Part shown: piece by piece, positions 44,255-55,334 of the stretch
How positions within the stretch are numbered: the first letter of the stretch is position 1
Layout of the letters: every line of letters starts with the position of its first letter
Source: Tepidanaerobacteraceae bacterium
GTDB taxonomy: Bacteria; Bacillota; Thermosediminibacteria; Thermosediminibacterales; Tepidanaerobacteraceae
Direction of reading: 5' to 3'
NCBI GenBank assembly: GCA_024655905.1
Contig: JANLFP010000004.1
Span: 207,277 to 271,276, forward strand
Length of the DNA: 64,000 nucleotides
Position numbers and translations under genes: made by a program
Notes under the pieces: model-generated
Seen by the model: only the letters and a program-made list of their open reading frames with translations
Told to the model about the DNA's origin: nothing
Database searches by the model: none

Positions 44255-45904
44255 TCATAATAACTGTCTGCTTTTCCTGGTGACTTCCAGAAGTACATCT
44301 CGGTTCAATTCATCCACCACAAACAGTTTTCCTTTTGCAGCTTTAGTAATATTAATAAGACAGTCTTTATTGGGCTGAAGACCTATACAGCAAAAATCTA
44401 TTTTCTTTCGAGCTATTTTGGCAGCCGCATTTATGGCATCTTTTATTGGATCTGCAGTCCACAGGGAAACAGTGGGAATTCCATCGGTTATAAGTATTAT
44501 TAGAGGATTTTTTACAGGTCGAACACTCATGTAAGAAAGGCCCTTTTCTATCGCCAAGGCAAGTGGCGTAAGACCCGTGGAAGTGATTTCATCAAGGCCT
44601 GCGTCAAGATTGCTGAAATTTTTAGTAAAAGGAACGCAAACTCTAACATCTCTTTCCTGAAAAGCCATTACACTTAATCTTCTGTGCGAGTTAAGTATCA
44701 AGTGTTTTGCCAAAAATTTTGCATTTCTAAGCCTTTGACCCGCCATGCTGGCACTGGCGTCTATGATTAGACATATATCTTGATTCATTTTAGGAATATG
44801 TTTAAAAAAAACAAAATCCTGCTCGTCTATATTGAAGTGTTCCCTTTCACTGAAACATCTCACAAGTGCGTTTTTAACGGTTCCATTTATATCAAGCTCC
44901 TCAATCCAATCTTTATTGTTATTTTTATCGATAATAATTGGCCCCTTTTTTAACAATCCCGTTTTTTTTGCGGTATAGACTTTGCTTATATTTCCGAATT
45001 TATTTAATTTAGGAAAATGTTTAATAGACTTTTTAAGTATTAGTTCCAATTCTTTTCGAGTTATTTTAAAATAATTCTTTAATTTAACTCCATCTTCCGT
45101 GAGAAAATATCGATTGGAAATTTTTTCTATTAAATTGTTTTGCTCCATGTGTTTAAATATATATTCCATCTCTCCATGCTTTTTCTTAAAACTGTTTAGA
45201 TCATCATCTGATAATTTATTTTCAAGAAAGTCGAAAATATTCTCCACTTCTTTTATACTGTTAAAATGTTCAATCAAAGATACGGCTTGCCGAAACAGTT
45301 TATCCTCCGAAATATTTGATTTTGATTCATTCTGTCTGAGATAAGAATCTGAATCTGAATAATAAGGAGATAAATCCAAAGGAGTATTTCCATCTTCATT
45401 GATGATTCTTTCTACTTTTCTCAGTTCTACTCTTTGTTGTTGCAAAATTTCTTCCACTTTTTCCACAAGAAAAAAAACAATTTCTAGCTTATCATCGGGA
45501 ATTAAACCTGCCAAATGTACATGATTCATATGGTCTTTTTTTAAGCTTTCACTCATACCATAATTCAAACTTCCGGAAAGCCTGCCTCCTCCACTTCCCG
45601 TTTGAATATCAATATAATCGGCTAATTCTTTCCAATTACTCGCCAAAATGTTTTTTTTTAAGTATTCAGCAGTTTTTTTTACATCTACGGCGGCTATCTC
45701 ATGAAACAAATCGATATGGATTATTTCGTTTTCATTTAAACGATTATAAAAACTTCGTCCGGCATCAGAATTCATTATAATATGAATTTCTTCTGGTTTG
45801 TCGGCCATAACCGTATGGACCTTTCTGCTTGCCACTGCGGTTTCCCCTATCCTCGCACCTTTTTGTTGTATAATTTCCGATCTCAGTTTTTCTACATGTA
45901 TCAC
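44255..45904 (-). CDS. VWA-domain protein (ChlD-like partner)
   Basis: 549 residues. The N-terminal and middle regions are charged and helical, unrecognised. The C-terminal von Willebrand A domain carries a MIDAS pattern in LIIDASASMAGQRL, then LTPLALAIEKGL and LITDGIPTVS. It is translated from a GTG overlapping the AAA gene stop as GTGA. The VWA plus AAA pairing mirrors magnesium/cobalt-chelatase ChlD/ChlI or MoxR systems. No tetrapyrrole genes are nearby, so a chaperone-like role is at least as likely as chelation. Confidence 0.85.
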   Translation of the reverse strand: MIHVEKLRSEIIQQKGARIGETAVASRKVHTVMADKPEEIHIIMNSDAGRSFYNRLNENEIIHIDLFHEIAAVDVKKTAEYLKKNILASNWKELADYIDIQTGSGGGRLSGSLNYGMSESLKKDHMNHVHLAGLIPDDKLEIVFFLVEKVEEILQQQRVELRKVERIINEDGNTPLDLSPYYSDSDSYLRQNESKSNISEDKLFRQAVSLIEHFNSIKEVENIFDFLENKLSDDDLNSFKKKHGEMEYIFKHMEQNNLIEKISNRYFLTEDGVKLKNYFKITRKELELILKKSIKHFPKLNKFGNISKVYTAKKTGLLKKGPIIIDKNNNKDWIEELDINGTVKNALVRCFSEREHFNIDEQDFVFFKHIPKMNQDICLIIDASASMAGQRLRNAKFLAKHLILNSHRRLSVMAFQERDVRVCVPFTKNFSNLDAGLDEITSTGLTPLALAIEKGLSYMSVRPVKNPLIILITDGIPTVSLWTADPIKDAINAAAKIARKKIDFCCIGLQPNKDCLINITKAAKGKLFVVDELNRDVLLEVTRKSRQLL

Positions 45905-47226
45905 TTGCGGAGTTCCTCCTCTTTTTTTACATAATCTTTTAATTCCAATTGTTTTATTGATTGGGCCTTTTTTGATGGAGCTTTTATATCTATCTTTTTC
46001 GGATCAATTGTAATTCTGCTGTCGCCAGGTGAAGCGGAAGACTTTTTTGTTAAATATGATAATAGCTTTTCAATAGGATTTAAAAATCTGTTTTGCAATA
46101 ACCCGGAATCCCCAATCGTGTTTTTTTTACTTTGTTGCGGTGATTCTTTTTCTGATTCTACTATTGCCATATTAATCAAAGATTCCTGCTTTTTTTCTAT
46201 ATGATGTCTTCTTTGTTCCAGATATTTAATAATATCGTTCAAATTTTTAGAGTCTATTCTGTGACGTAGAGCACATTTCGCAAGAAAAACAATATCTTCA
46301 ATATCAGGAGATTTCTCCATTAGAGCTCCTTTTATTATTGCTCCTCTCGTAATTGCTTCAATACTTCTTAAACTTTCCAATCCAAAATCCACATATACAG
46401 AAGCAAGTATCGATTTGATTTCTTCGGATAATATAACTTCGCTTATCTTTTTTTTTGTTTGTTCGAACTTATCTTTTTTAACTTCAATTAATTTATTGTC
46501 AAAGCTTGACTCACTGTTCCCATCCAATATCCTTTTTAAAACGGCAATTTCCATAGGCCTTTCCACTTTTACAGCGAAATCAAATCTATCAGAGAGCTGT
46601 CTTCTTATATCCTCAAGTGGACCAGGTTCTTCATCGGGATTTGAAGCCGCCCAGACACTCGCTTGAATGGGTAGCACAACCGTTGGCAATCCTACTTCCT
46701 CTATTTGAATCCTTCCAGGCTTTGTTCCCATTACATCCAAAAGAATATCGGCAATTTCCGGAGATATGTCCGCGATTCGGTTTATTTCATCCACAAAAAT
46801 AATCCCCCTGTGGGCCCTTGGAATGGTCCCCAATAGCAGCGCAGCTTCGGGATTATCTTTTGATGTAATTTTTTTGAGATCAATGCTTCCAACTATCGTA
46901 CCTTTTTTTGCCGACGGAGATATCTCCAAAAACGGCATATCAATAAGCTCAACACCCAACTTTTCAATTTCTATTGCCGAGAGATGTCTGTGGTGGGGAC
47001 AATGAGGTCTTTGAGGATCGCAGTTATACTCGCAACCCTTTATTCTTTCAATTTTAGGCAAAATTTGTTTTGCCGCTCTAATAATTGTAGTTTTGCCCGT
47101 GCCTCGAAAGCCTTCTGCATGAAAATGTACCGGCATACTTGCCATGGTTCCAAGAATCGAAATATCAATAATTTCAAATAAAGAATCGTTCCCCTGATGA
47201 CGAACAACTTGTGCGAAATTTTTCAT
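45901..47226 (-). CDS. ChlI/MoxR-like AAA ATPase
   Basis: 441 residues. Walker A as HAEGFRGTGKTTIIRAA near residue 40; a cysteine/histidine-rich insert CEYNCDPQRPHCPHH typical of ChlI-type ATPases; GTIVGSIDLKKI; Walker B IIFVDEINRI; the sensor region VWAASNPDEEPGPLEDIRRQLSDRFD (in parts). The C-terminal 90 residues are low-complexity and basic. ATG at 47226 with GAGAGGGTG upstream. Forms a two-gene unit with the VWA partner. Confidence 0.88.
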   Translation of the reverse strand: MKNFAQVVRHQGNDSLFEIIDISILGTMASMPVHFHAEGFRGTGKTTIIRAAKQILPKIERIKGCEYNCDPQRPHCPHHRHLSAIEIEKLGVELIDMPFLEISPSAKKGTIVGSIDLKKITSKDNPEAALLLGTIPRAHRGIIFVDEINRIADISPEIADILLDVMGTKPGRIQIEEVGLPTVVLPIQASVWAASNPDEEPGPLEDIRRQLSDRFDFAVKVERPMEIAVLKRILDGNSESSFDNKLIEVKKDKFEQTKKKISEVILSEEIKSILASVYVDFGLESLRSIEAITRGAIIKGALMEKSPDIEDIVFLAKCALRHRIDSKNLNDIIKYLEQRRHHIEKKQESLINMAIVESEKESPQQSKKNTIGDSGLLQNRFLNPIEKLLSYLTKKSSASPGDSRITIDPKKIDIKAPSKKAQSIKQLELKDYVKKEEELRK

Positions 47227-47292
47227 AACATCACCCTCTCGAAAACCCTTCTGCTATATGAATATTTTCTCCGAAAAGCGTGTTTTTAATTA

Positions 47293-47319
47293 AAAAAAAG
47301 AGGTTTCAAACCTCTTTTT
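47293..47319 (-). terminator. Terminator containing the stop of the phasin-like gene
   Basis: AAAAAGAGGTTT pairs with AAACCTCTTTTT on the minus strand, with a long T run. The TGA stop at 47306-47308 is in the loop, so the end of the coding frame is part of the hairpin. Confidence 0.88.
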
Positions 47320-47614
47320 CTTGGATGATTTTGTTTACTTTTTCTTCAAGAATTTCCAACCGCTTTTTCAGTTCGTCAAGGTCTGATTTCCTGACGATAT
47401 TCATTGAAGATATTGCGTTCTCCACCTGTTCCTGTATTCTTTGCTTCAATTTATCCTTTTCTTCCTGCATCCTGATCATTAAATTATTTAGTGCATCTTT
47501 CCCGTCGTCTTTTGACAATTCTCCTTTTTTAATCAGCTCTGTAACAATTTCTTCGGCTTTCTCTTTAGTTAGGGTAGCAAGACCTATACCAGCATACAGC
47601 AATTCCTTAAACAC
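47306..47614 (-). CDS. Phasin-like coiled-coil protein
   Basis: 102 residues. An N-terminal segment FKELLYAGIGLATLTKEKAEEIVTEL (in parts), typical of short phasin/PhaF-type proteins in Firmicutes, followed by a coiled coil ending LEEKVNKIIQEKEV. Function here unknown; no polyhydroxyalkanoate genes are present in the window. I start at GTG 47614, with AGAGGTG upstream and just past the secF stop. Confidence 0.8.
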   Translation of the reverse strand: MFKELLYAGIGLATLTKEKAEEIVTELIKKGELSKDDGKDALNNLMIRMQEEKDKLKQRIQEQVENAISSMNIVRKSDLDELKKRLEILEEKVNKIIQEKEV

Positions 47615-47628
47615 GGATTTCACCTCTT

Positions 47629-48501
47629 TCAAGCTTTTGCAGCTTTTGGTTTTTGCCTCCACATTGCCCAGAGCGGGCTAGCAATAAATATAGAAGAATA
47701 AGTTCCGCTGGCAATTCCGACGATTAGCGCTAAAGTAAAGTCTTTAATGGTCTCTCCCCCAAACAGGAAAAGTGCAATAATAGTCAAAAGCGTAGTCAAA
47801 GATGTATTTATTGACCTCGATAGAGTCTGGACTATACTTAAATTGGCCACGTCGTTGAATGATGCTTTCCTCATCAGTCTCAAATTTTCTCTAATCCTGT
47901 CAAATACAACAATGGTATCGTTTATTGAATAACCTACTATTGTAAGTATTACAGCAATAAAAGTGCTGTCTACAGGAATCCTCAAAACGGCATATAAGCT
48001 TATAACCATCAACACATCGTGGATCAGTGCCAGTATGGCAGCCACAGCCGATTTAAACTCAAACCTGAAGGTAATATAAATAAGCATTCCTATATTCGCT
48101 ATAATCAACCCTATGATTGCTTGCCTCTGGAGCTCTTTTCCTATCACGGCATCAACCTTTTCGGCCCTTATTAATTCCAGTTTACCCCATTTTTGTTTAA
48201 GGGCATCGGTTATATCACCTTGTTGTTCTTTCGTCAGCACCACAGTTCTTATAATAAGCTCCTGACCCGTATCACCGGCTTTTTTAACATCATAATCCTT
48301 CAAATTGAACCTGGCTAAAATATTTCTTACATCCTGCAAATTATATGATTCATGAATGTTGTACTGAAGTATATTTCCACCTGTAAAATCTATGCCCCAA
48401 TTAAGACTGTATAAAAAAATATTTACCAAACCCACAGCTATTATTGCAAGAGACAACCCAAACCAGAGCCATTTTTTCTCCATTATTTTATATGTTTTCA
48501 C
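47629..48501 (-). CDS. secF: Protein translocase subunit SecF
   Basis: Membrane partner of SecD that uses ion gradients to pull exported proteins across the membrane. About 290 residues, six helices, with the N-terminal WGIDFTGGNILQ and the SINDTIVVFDRIRENLR segment. I start at GTG 48501 with GGTG 6 bases upstream; the earlier GTG lies inside that site. Twelve bases after secD. Confidence 0.95.
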   Translation of the reverse strand: MKTYKIMEKKWLWFGLSLAIIAVGLVNIFLYSLNWGIDFTGGNILQYNIHESYNLQDVRNILARFNLKDYDVKKAGDTGQELIIRTVVLTKEQQGDITDALKQKWGKLELIRAEKVDAVIGKELQRQAIIGLIIANIGMLIYITFRFEFKSAVAAILALIHDVLMVISLYAVLRIPVDSTFIAVILTIVGYSINDTIVVFDRIRENLRLMRKASFNDVANLSIVQTLSRSINTSLTTLLTIIALFLFGGETIKDFTLALIVGIASGTYSSIFIASPLWAMWRQKPKAAKA

Positions 48502-48513
48502 GTTTTTCACCTC

Positions 48514-49755
48514 TTATACACCGTATAGTTTTTTATTGGTGAATAGCTTCGCGTTTATTAGATTTACCAGAATCATTCTTGTAACTGTAATTGCAGTAAA
48601 CATACTTGTGATGATACCAATTATCAGCGTTACTGCAAAACCCTTAATTGGACCGGAACCAAAGTATAGAAGCACAACTGCTGCTATTATAGTTGTTACA
48701 TTGGAGTCGATTATCGTGGTTAAGGCTCTGTGAAATCCCGAATCTATGGCTGCTCTCAGAGTTTTGCCATTGCGCAATTCCTCTTTAAGCCTTTCAAAAA
48801 TCAATACATTGGCATCCACCGCCATTCCTATAGAAAGAATGAATCCAGCAATACCCGGCAGGGTCAACGTAGCCCCTATGGATATAAATATAATCAGGAC
48901 AAGCATAACATATATAATCAGTGCTAAATCTGCCACCAGACCGGGAATACGGTAATAAATCAACATGAATAATAATACCAGAACAACGCCGATCTCACCC
49001 GCTCTAATGCTCTTGTTCAGAGAATCCGCTCCGAGCGTTGGACCTACCGCTGTTACCTGTCTCTGTTCCAGATCCACCGGGAGTGCACCGGCGCGAATTA
49101 GAGTAGCCAGTTCCCCTGCTTTGTCTATGCTGGGCAAGTTGGTAATCACCGCATCTCCACCGGTTATTACATCCTGAACTGTTGGAGCCGAAATAACCTG
49201 ATTGTCTAATTTTATTGCAATCTGTTGATGTAAAAATTTAGATGTAGCATCAGCAAATTTTTTTGCTCCAGCCGAATTCAGCTTCAGGCTCACCATAGGT
49301 TCACTCTTATTGCCATATACAGCCTTTGCGTCTTTTACATCATCACCTGTTAGTATGACCTTGCCATCGGGCCCGACAAACTCCAAGGAAGCTGTCTTTC
49401 CAATTATATCCAACGCCTTCTGGGAATCTTTAACACCAGGCAATTCAACTCTGATTCTTACATCACCCTGCCTGGCGATTAATGGTTCAGCTACACCCAG
49501 TTGATCCACTCTTCCTCTTATAACTTCCACAGCTCCATTCATTTTTTCATTAGTTACCGTTTCACCGGGTTTGGGTTTTGCCTCGAGCAGCACTGAAACT
49601 CCGCCCTGTAAATCAAGGCCGAGTTTAATCGCTTTTTTAATCGGTACAACTTTATAGCCAGCCACCTGAAATCCCACTAGAAGAGAATAAGCTAAAAAGG
49701 CCGCTATAACAACTAAAGCTGCGATTTTAAGTATGCTTTTTGTTTTTGGATCCAT
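48514..49755 (-). CDS. secD: Protein translocase subunit SecD
   Basis: 413 residues. Motifs LGLDLQGGVSVLLEAKP, the periplasmic P1 region with RVELPGVKDSQKALDIIG, and the membrane segment GMAVDANVLIFERLKEELRNG. ATG at 49755 with GGGGGAAG upstream. Together with secF and yajC (about 0.8 kb upstream) it makes up the SecDF-YajC accessory unit. Confidence 0.96.
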   Translation of the reverse strand: MDPKTKSILKIAALVVIAAFLAYSLLVGFQVAGYKVVPIKKAIKLGLDLQGGVSVLLEAKPKPGETVTNEKMNGAVEVIRGRVDQLGVAEPLIARQGDVRIRVELPGVKDSQKALDIIGKTASLEFVGPDGKVILTGDDVKDAKAVYGNKSEPMVSLKLNSAGAKKFADATSKFLHQQIAIKLDNQVISAPTVQDVITGGDAVITNLPSIDKAGELATLIRAGALPVDLEQRQVTAVGPTLGADSLNKSIRAGEIGVVLVLLFMLIYYRIPGLVADLALIIYVMLVLIIFISIGATLTLPGIAGFILSIGMAVDANVLIFERLKEELRNGKTLRAAIDSGFHRALTTIIDSNVTTIIAAVVLLYFGSGPIKGFAVTLIIGIITSMFTAITVTRMILVNLINAKLFTNKKLYGV

Positions 49756-49881
49756 TTAGTCACTTCCCCCAATCTAAGCTTAATGCAGCTTTAATTATAT
49801 CCCTGTATTTTGGGGCTGTCAATAATTTCGAAAGCTGCAATCTTTCCCCTATTTGCCAGGTTATAGGATGAATAAACAAAT

Positions 49882-49907
49882 GAAAAAGGGCCTTTTCGCG
49901 GGGCCCT
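49882..49907 (-). terminator. Terminator after the SCIFF gene
   Basis: AGGGCC (49902-49907) pairs with GGCCCT (49887-49892) on the minus strand with a T5 tail. The stop of the SCIFF gene overlaps its base. It would uncouple SCIFF from secD. Confidence 0.75.
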
Positions 49908-50058
49908 ATTTATTTTCCTTTTGACACACCTGATTTGATACGGTGCAGGAAGTTTTGCATGCCGATTGGCATGATGACTGGCACTCGCTACACCCCTTTT
50001 TCTCGGTGCTTTCAATAATATTCAAATTCCCTTTATGTATTGATATTATATGACGCAA
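49906..50058 (-). CDS. scfA: SCIFF peptide (six-cysteine ranthipeptide precursor)
   Basis: A 50-residue peptide. After a leader beginning MRHIISIHKGNLN, the C-terminal part CSECQSSCQSACKTSC, then TVSNQVCQ, holds six cysteines in the spacing of the SCIFF family, whose members receive thioether bridges from a radical SAM maturase. Start is TTG at 50058 with GGAGG 8 bases upstream, stop TAG at 49906. The maturase gene usually adjoining SCIFF is absent: the next gene downstream is secD. The upstream TIGR04086 gene fits the common SCIFF neighbourhood. Confidence 0.9.
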   Translation of the reverse strand: MRHIISIHKGNLNIIESTEKKGCSECQSSCQSACKTSCTVSNQVCQKENK

Positions 50059-50142
50059 AGCAATTTCCTCCTTTTTATTATTCTAGAAAAATTATAGCAT
50101 AAAAAAGCACTGATGCAATATAAATTTTATATCTAGAATATT

Positions 50143-50526
50143 CTAGAGATTTGTCCCTATTGCTCCCGCCATCATCCCCACGGTAAAACCCATGACTAAA
50201 TCTACTACAGTGGTCAAACCGTAAGATGCAGAAGGTATTAAAAAAAATCCCAAAATCAGGAGTATAGTTACATATAATAAACCTATCAAACCTCCATGGA
50301 GCCAACCGTACCGATCAATATCTCTTGTTGCATGAATACCGCTAATTGCAATGCTCAATGCACTGACTGCCACAACAAATTTTGGAATCATATCTTCGGA
50401 TATCTTTGTATAATACAATATTCCGCCAATTGCAAGAAATAAAACCAAAGTAAGTATGAAAGCATTAAAAACTCCGCTAAGTATTTTAAAGTAATTCAGA
50501 CTTTTTCCCGACCCGGAAGATTTCAT
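50143..50526 (-). CDS. TIGR04086-family membrane protein
   Basis: 127 residues with four predicted membrane helices and no known function. Members of this family are frequent neighbours of SCIFF and yajC in Clostridia. The ATG at 50526 has AAAGGAGG about 10 bases upstream, but this binding site is complementary to CCTCCTTT slightly further upstream (50565-50572), so it can be hidden in a hairpin. Confidence 0.85.
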   Translation of the reverse strand: MKSSGSGKSLNYFKILSGVFNAFILTLVLFLAIGGILYYTKISEDMIPKFVVAVSALSIAISGIHATRDIDRYGWLHGGLIGLLYVTILLILGFFLIPSASYGLTTVVDLVMGFTVGMMAGAIGTNL

Positions 50527-50536
50527 AATAAATCAA

Positions 50537-50572
50537 CCTCCTTTATACTAATACTTTATTTAGCAAAGGAGG
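50537..50572 (-). promoter_or_regulatory. Hairpin enclosing the ribosome binding site of the TIGR04086 gene
   Basis: On the minus strand CCTCCTTT (50565-50572) and AAAGGAGG (50537-50544) form a perfect eight-pair stem; the loop can form further CTAA/TTAG pairs. The second arm is the ribosome binding site of the following gene. This would reduce its translation unless opened by a ligand, protein or upstream ribosomes. Confidence 0.5.
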
Positions 50573-50588
50573 CCGAATATGACAAAAA

Positions 50589-50873
50589 TTATTCACTTTT
50601 TTCAGCTTTTTTCAAAACATTTCCTATAGCCGAACGCGTAACCTTTATTTTTAGTTTATCGCCTACCTCTAGGGTAATAACATCTTCCTTGATATTAAGA
50701 ATCCTGCCGTAGATTCCGCCTATGGTTATTATATCATCCCCCTCTTTTAGGCCGGCTAGCATATTTTTACGCTCTTTTTCCCTTTTTTGCTGCGGTCTGA
50801 TTATCAAGAAATAAAAGATCGCAAAAATTAATATCAACGGGCCAAACTGCTGCAGAAATATTGCCGGGTTCAA
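50589..50873 (-). CDS. yajC: Preprotein translocase subunit YajC
   Basis: 94 residues: one N-terminal membrane helix (FGPLILIFAIFYFLIIRPQ) followed by the conserved QQKREKERKNMLAGLKEGDDIITIGGIYGRI (in parts). TTG start at 50873. Follows tgt by about 90 bases, the common tgt-yajC order. Confidence 0.94.
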   Translation of the reverse strand: MNPAIFLQQFGPLILIFAIFYFLIIRPQQKREKERKNMLAGLKEGDDIITIGGIYGRILNIKEDVITLEVGDKLKIKVTRSAIGNVLKKAEKSE

Positions 50874-50959
50874 AGTATAATCCCGTCCTTTCTATTAAAT
50901 TTATAGTACTTAATTCTATACAAAAGTAAAAAATCCTTTTAAAAATCGTCTTTTACATA

Positions 50960-52710
<1,751 letters not shown>

Positions 52711-52720
52711 AAAACACCCC

Positions 52721-53746
52721 CTATTTTATGAGCATTGCATCCCCGAAGCTGTAAAACTTATATCTTTTTTTTACGGCTTCTTCATATGCTTTAAATACCT
52801 TGTCTTTGCCCGCAAAGGCGCAAACCAGCATAATCAGAGTTGATTCGGGGAGATGAAAATTGGTTATGAGCCCATCTATTACTTTAAACTTATACCCCGG
52901 ATAAATAAAAATTCCCGACCATCCGCTCTGCGGTTTCACCCTTCCATAAATATCGCCCACTGTTTCCAATGTTCTGGTGGATGTGGTGCCTACAGCTATT
53001 ATTTTGTTCCCTTTTAGTTTTGTCTTGTTTATCATTTCAGCAGCTTCAGCGCTGACCTCGTAGTACTCTTCATGCATCCTGTGATCCTCTATCCTACTGG
53101 CCTTTACCGGCCTAAAAGTCCCCAATCCCACATGAAGGGTTACAAATGCCGTATTGACTTTTTTTTGCCTTATTTTTTCAAGCAATTCGTTTGTAAAATG
53201 AAGCCCTGCTGTTGGAGCCGCCGCAGATCCCGGTTCTGTGGAGTATACAGTCTGATATCGTTCCCTGTCTTCCAATTTTGTCTTTATGTAAGGCGGCAGC
53301 GGCATCTGACCCAATTCATCCAGCAATTGTTCAAAAATACCTTCATAAAAAAATTCTACGATTCTGCTTCCTTCATCAGTAATACTCATTACCTTTGCCC
53401 TGAGGCGATCATTGCCAAAAACAAATTCCGAACCTAATCTTGCTCTTTTCCCGGGCTTAACAAGAACCTCCCAAATATTTATTCCTATCCGTTTCAATAA
53501 AACAAACTCTATCTTTCCTCCCGTATCTTTCCTTGCGCCTATCAGTCTCGCAGGAATAACTCGAGTATTGTTTAAAACAAGACAGTCGCCAGGATTTAGA
53601 TAATCAACAATATCTTCAAAAATTCTGTGTTCTATACGACCTGTATTCCTATTCAGTACCAAAAGGCGCGATTGAGATCTATTTTTTATTGGTTCCTGAG
53701 CGATAAGTTCCTGAGGCAAATAATAATAAAATTCCTTTAAATCCAT
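52721..53746 (-). CDS. queA: S-adenosylmethionine:tRNA ribosyltransferase-isomerase
   Basis: Transfers the ribosyl part of SAM to preQ1-tRNA to give epoxyqueuosine. 341 residues; begins [24 protein letters not shown], and contains [29 protein letters not shown] (in parts) and [18 protein letters not shown] at 53746. First of the queA-psiE-like-tgt run. Confidence 0.96.
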   Translation of the reverse strand: MDLKEFYYYLPQELIAQEPIKNRSQSRLLVLNRNTGRIEHRIFEDIVDYLNPGDCLVLNNTRVIPARLIGARKDTGGKIEFVLLKRIGINIWEVLVKPGKRARLGSEFVFGNDRLRAKVMSITDEGSRIVEFFYEGIFEQLLDELGQMPLPPYIKTKLEDRERYQTVYSTEPGSAAAPTAGLHFTNELLEKIRQKKVNTAFVTLHVGLGTFRPVKASRIEDHRMHEEYYEVSAEAAEMINKTKLKGNKIIAVGTTSTRTLETVGDIYGRVKPQSGWSGIFIYPGYKFKVIDGLITNFHLPESTLIMLVCAFAGKDKVFKAYEEAVKKRYKFYSFGDAMLIK

Positions 53747-53763
53747 GATTGCACTTCTTTCTA

Positions 53764-55248
53764 TTACTTAATCTCGACATTTTTGTAATAGTGTTGCAAA
53801 ATCTGCATATAATTATACCCTTCCTCTGCCATATACTTGGCTCCCCACTGACTCATGCCTACGCCGTGACCGCATCCGCGGCCGTAAAAATTGAAACCAT
53901 CGCCACCTGCCGATGAAATTTCTTCTATACCGCTCAAACACATTACAAAAGCATTCTTGGATGATATGCTGGAAAGACTTGTCGCAGATACTGCCATACG
54001 GTTTTCAAAAGATACTTTATGAATAGCATCACCAATTGATATTGCGTAAATGTTTGCATTTTTGCTCTGTATATCAAATAATAAGCTCTTTAACTGAAGT
54101 ATATTTCTAATTTCTGAACCTGAAAAAACCTTATTCCCTTTTGTTCCCGAAATCAAAATCTTTTTTACCCTCCCTGTAGATGTTTTCTCAATTATTGAAA
54201 TGTTTTCAACCTCGCCCACTGAAGCATCTGTCTTGCTGATTTTTTCGCTGATGTCATTTGGAGAAAAACATGCCCCCCATTCCGCATAAGGAGAATTGCT
54301 ATCGAATGAATCTTCCACCGATTTCAAATAGGGCAAATCAGAGCCGAATACATTTTTGCCGTCTTCCGTAATGCCTCCGCTGTCAGCATGAAAAAGAGCC
54401 ATAATAGGCCTGCCTTCATATGTAATATACCGGCCTTTTGTTTGTTCCACAGCCTTGTTAGACATGATTTGTTCAGCATCATAGCCTCCGTAGGCCTGGT
54501 CTGCTGTGTTTGCGCTGACATCAAACCCGTATTTTTCCCATTTTGAAAGATTATATATTGCATACGTTCTGGAGGCAACAGCCTGCGCTTTCAATGCTTC
54601 AAAAGGCCAATTCGGAGGCATCTCCAGAGGCAGCACTCCATAAAGGTAATCTTCAATTTCGAGTTCATTTACCACATTGATTTTTTTATCCTGTGATGGC
54701 AAAACTTCAATTAATCCTCGATATCTGTGTCCATTAATCGAGATTATATCCTTTTCATCTCGATGAAAAAAATAAATCGGAACTTCACTGTTGAGTGGGA
54801 GAATAAGCTGAAAGGTCTGCGTATTTATTTTTATGAAATCTCCAGTATTGTCAGAATATGCAGCCTTATCTTTTATCCATACAGACCAATTTCCATTATA
54901 AAAAATAAAACCATTCTCCTTTTTTAATGACAGGTTCTCTAGGATTCTCTCGGCTTCTTGAATGCTTTTCAAGTTTTCTTTTGCAGGCAAAAAACTCCCA
55001 TTGCTTACTTTCGAAACTTCTATATGTTTATCGTCGATTTCAACGATTCGTTCATAGTTTTTACCATTTTTAAATCCTACAATAAATCCGCTCTCACAAT
55101 TTAGGTCAAACTCTTCAGGTGCGGTTTCATTGTAAAACAAACCCACTCTTATAGGCGACTCAAAAATAATATCTTCATAGCCATACACGGGATCTGAATA
55201 CACAATAAAACAACATAATAAAAATAGGATTAAAGCAATTTTTTTCAA
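53764..55248 (-). CDS. SpoIID/LytB-domain protein
   Basis: Lytic transglycosylase-type protein of about 494 residues with a signal peptide ([16 protein letters not shown]), a long N-terminal region, then the SpoIID domain: [25 protein letters not shown] (in parts), [33 protein letters not shown] and the final [22 protein letters not shown]. In sporulation SpoIID drives engulfment, but longer LytB-like paralogues exist, so the exact role is open. TTG at 55248 fits GGAGG spacing; the ATG at 55257 is too close to it. A CATAGATT box lies upstream, similar to a SigE -10. Confidence 0.87.
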   Translation of the reverse strand: MKKIALILFLLCCFIVYSDPVYGYEDIIFESPIRVGLFYNETAPEEFDLNCESGFIVGFKNGKNYERIVEIDDKHIEVSKVSNGSFLPAKENLKSIQEAERILENLSLKKENGFIFYNGNWSVWIKDKAAYSDNTGDFIKINTQTFQLILPLNSEVPIYFFHRDEKDIISINGHRYRGLIEVLPSQDKKINVVNELEIEDYLYGVLPLEMPPNWPFEALKAQAVASRTYAIYNLSKWEKYGFDVSANTADQAYGGYDAEQIMSNKAVEQTKGRYITYEGRPIMALFHADSGGITEDGKNVFGSDLPYLKSVEDSFDSNSPYAEWGACFSPNDISEKISKTDASVGEVENISIIEKTSTGRVKKILISGTKGNKVFSGSEIRNILQLKSLLFDIQSKNANIYAISIGDAIHKVSFENRMAVSATSLSSISSKNAFVMCLSGIEEISSAGGDGFNFYGRGCGHGVGMSQWGAKYMAEEGYNYMQILQHYYKNVEIK

Positions 55249-55334
55249 AAATATCATTCCTCCTGGTTTTTGCAATCTATGCTTAATGTTATATAATGCT
55301 ATTGCATTCCGGATAGATTGACCCAATTTTAAAT

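Noticed and set aside
49791..50015. Open frame of 74 codons on the minus strand covering the SCIFF gene and terminator
   Set aside because: It is arginine- and histidine-rich with no family match or binding site. The SCIFF frame in the same DNA is far better supported.
50579..50629. Plus-strand AAAGGAGG followed by an ATG and a 16-codon frame
   Set aside because: The GGAGG is the upstream arm of the TIGR04086 hairpin. The tiny frame lies antisense to the end of yajC and looks like chance.
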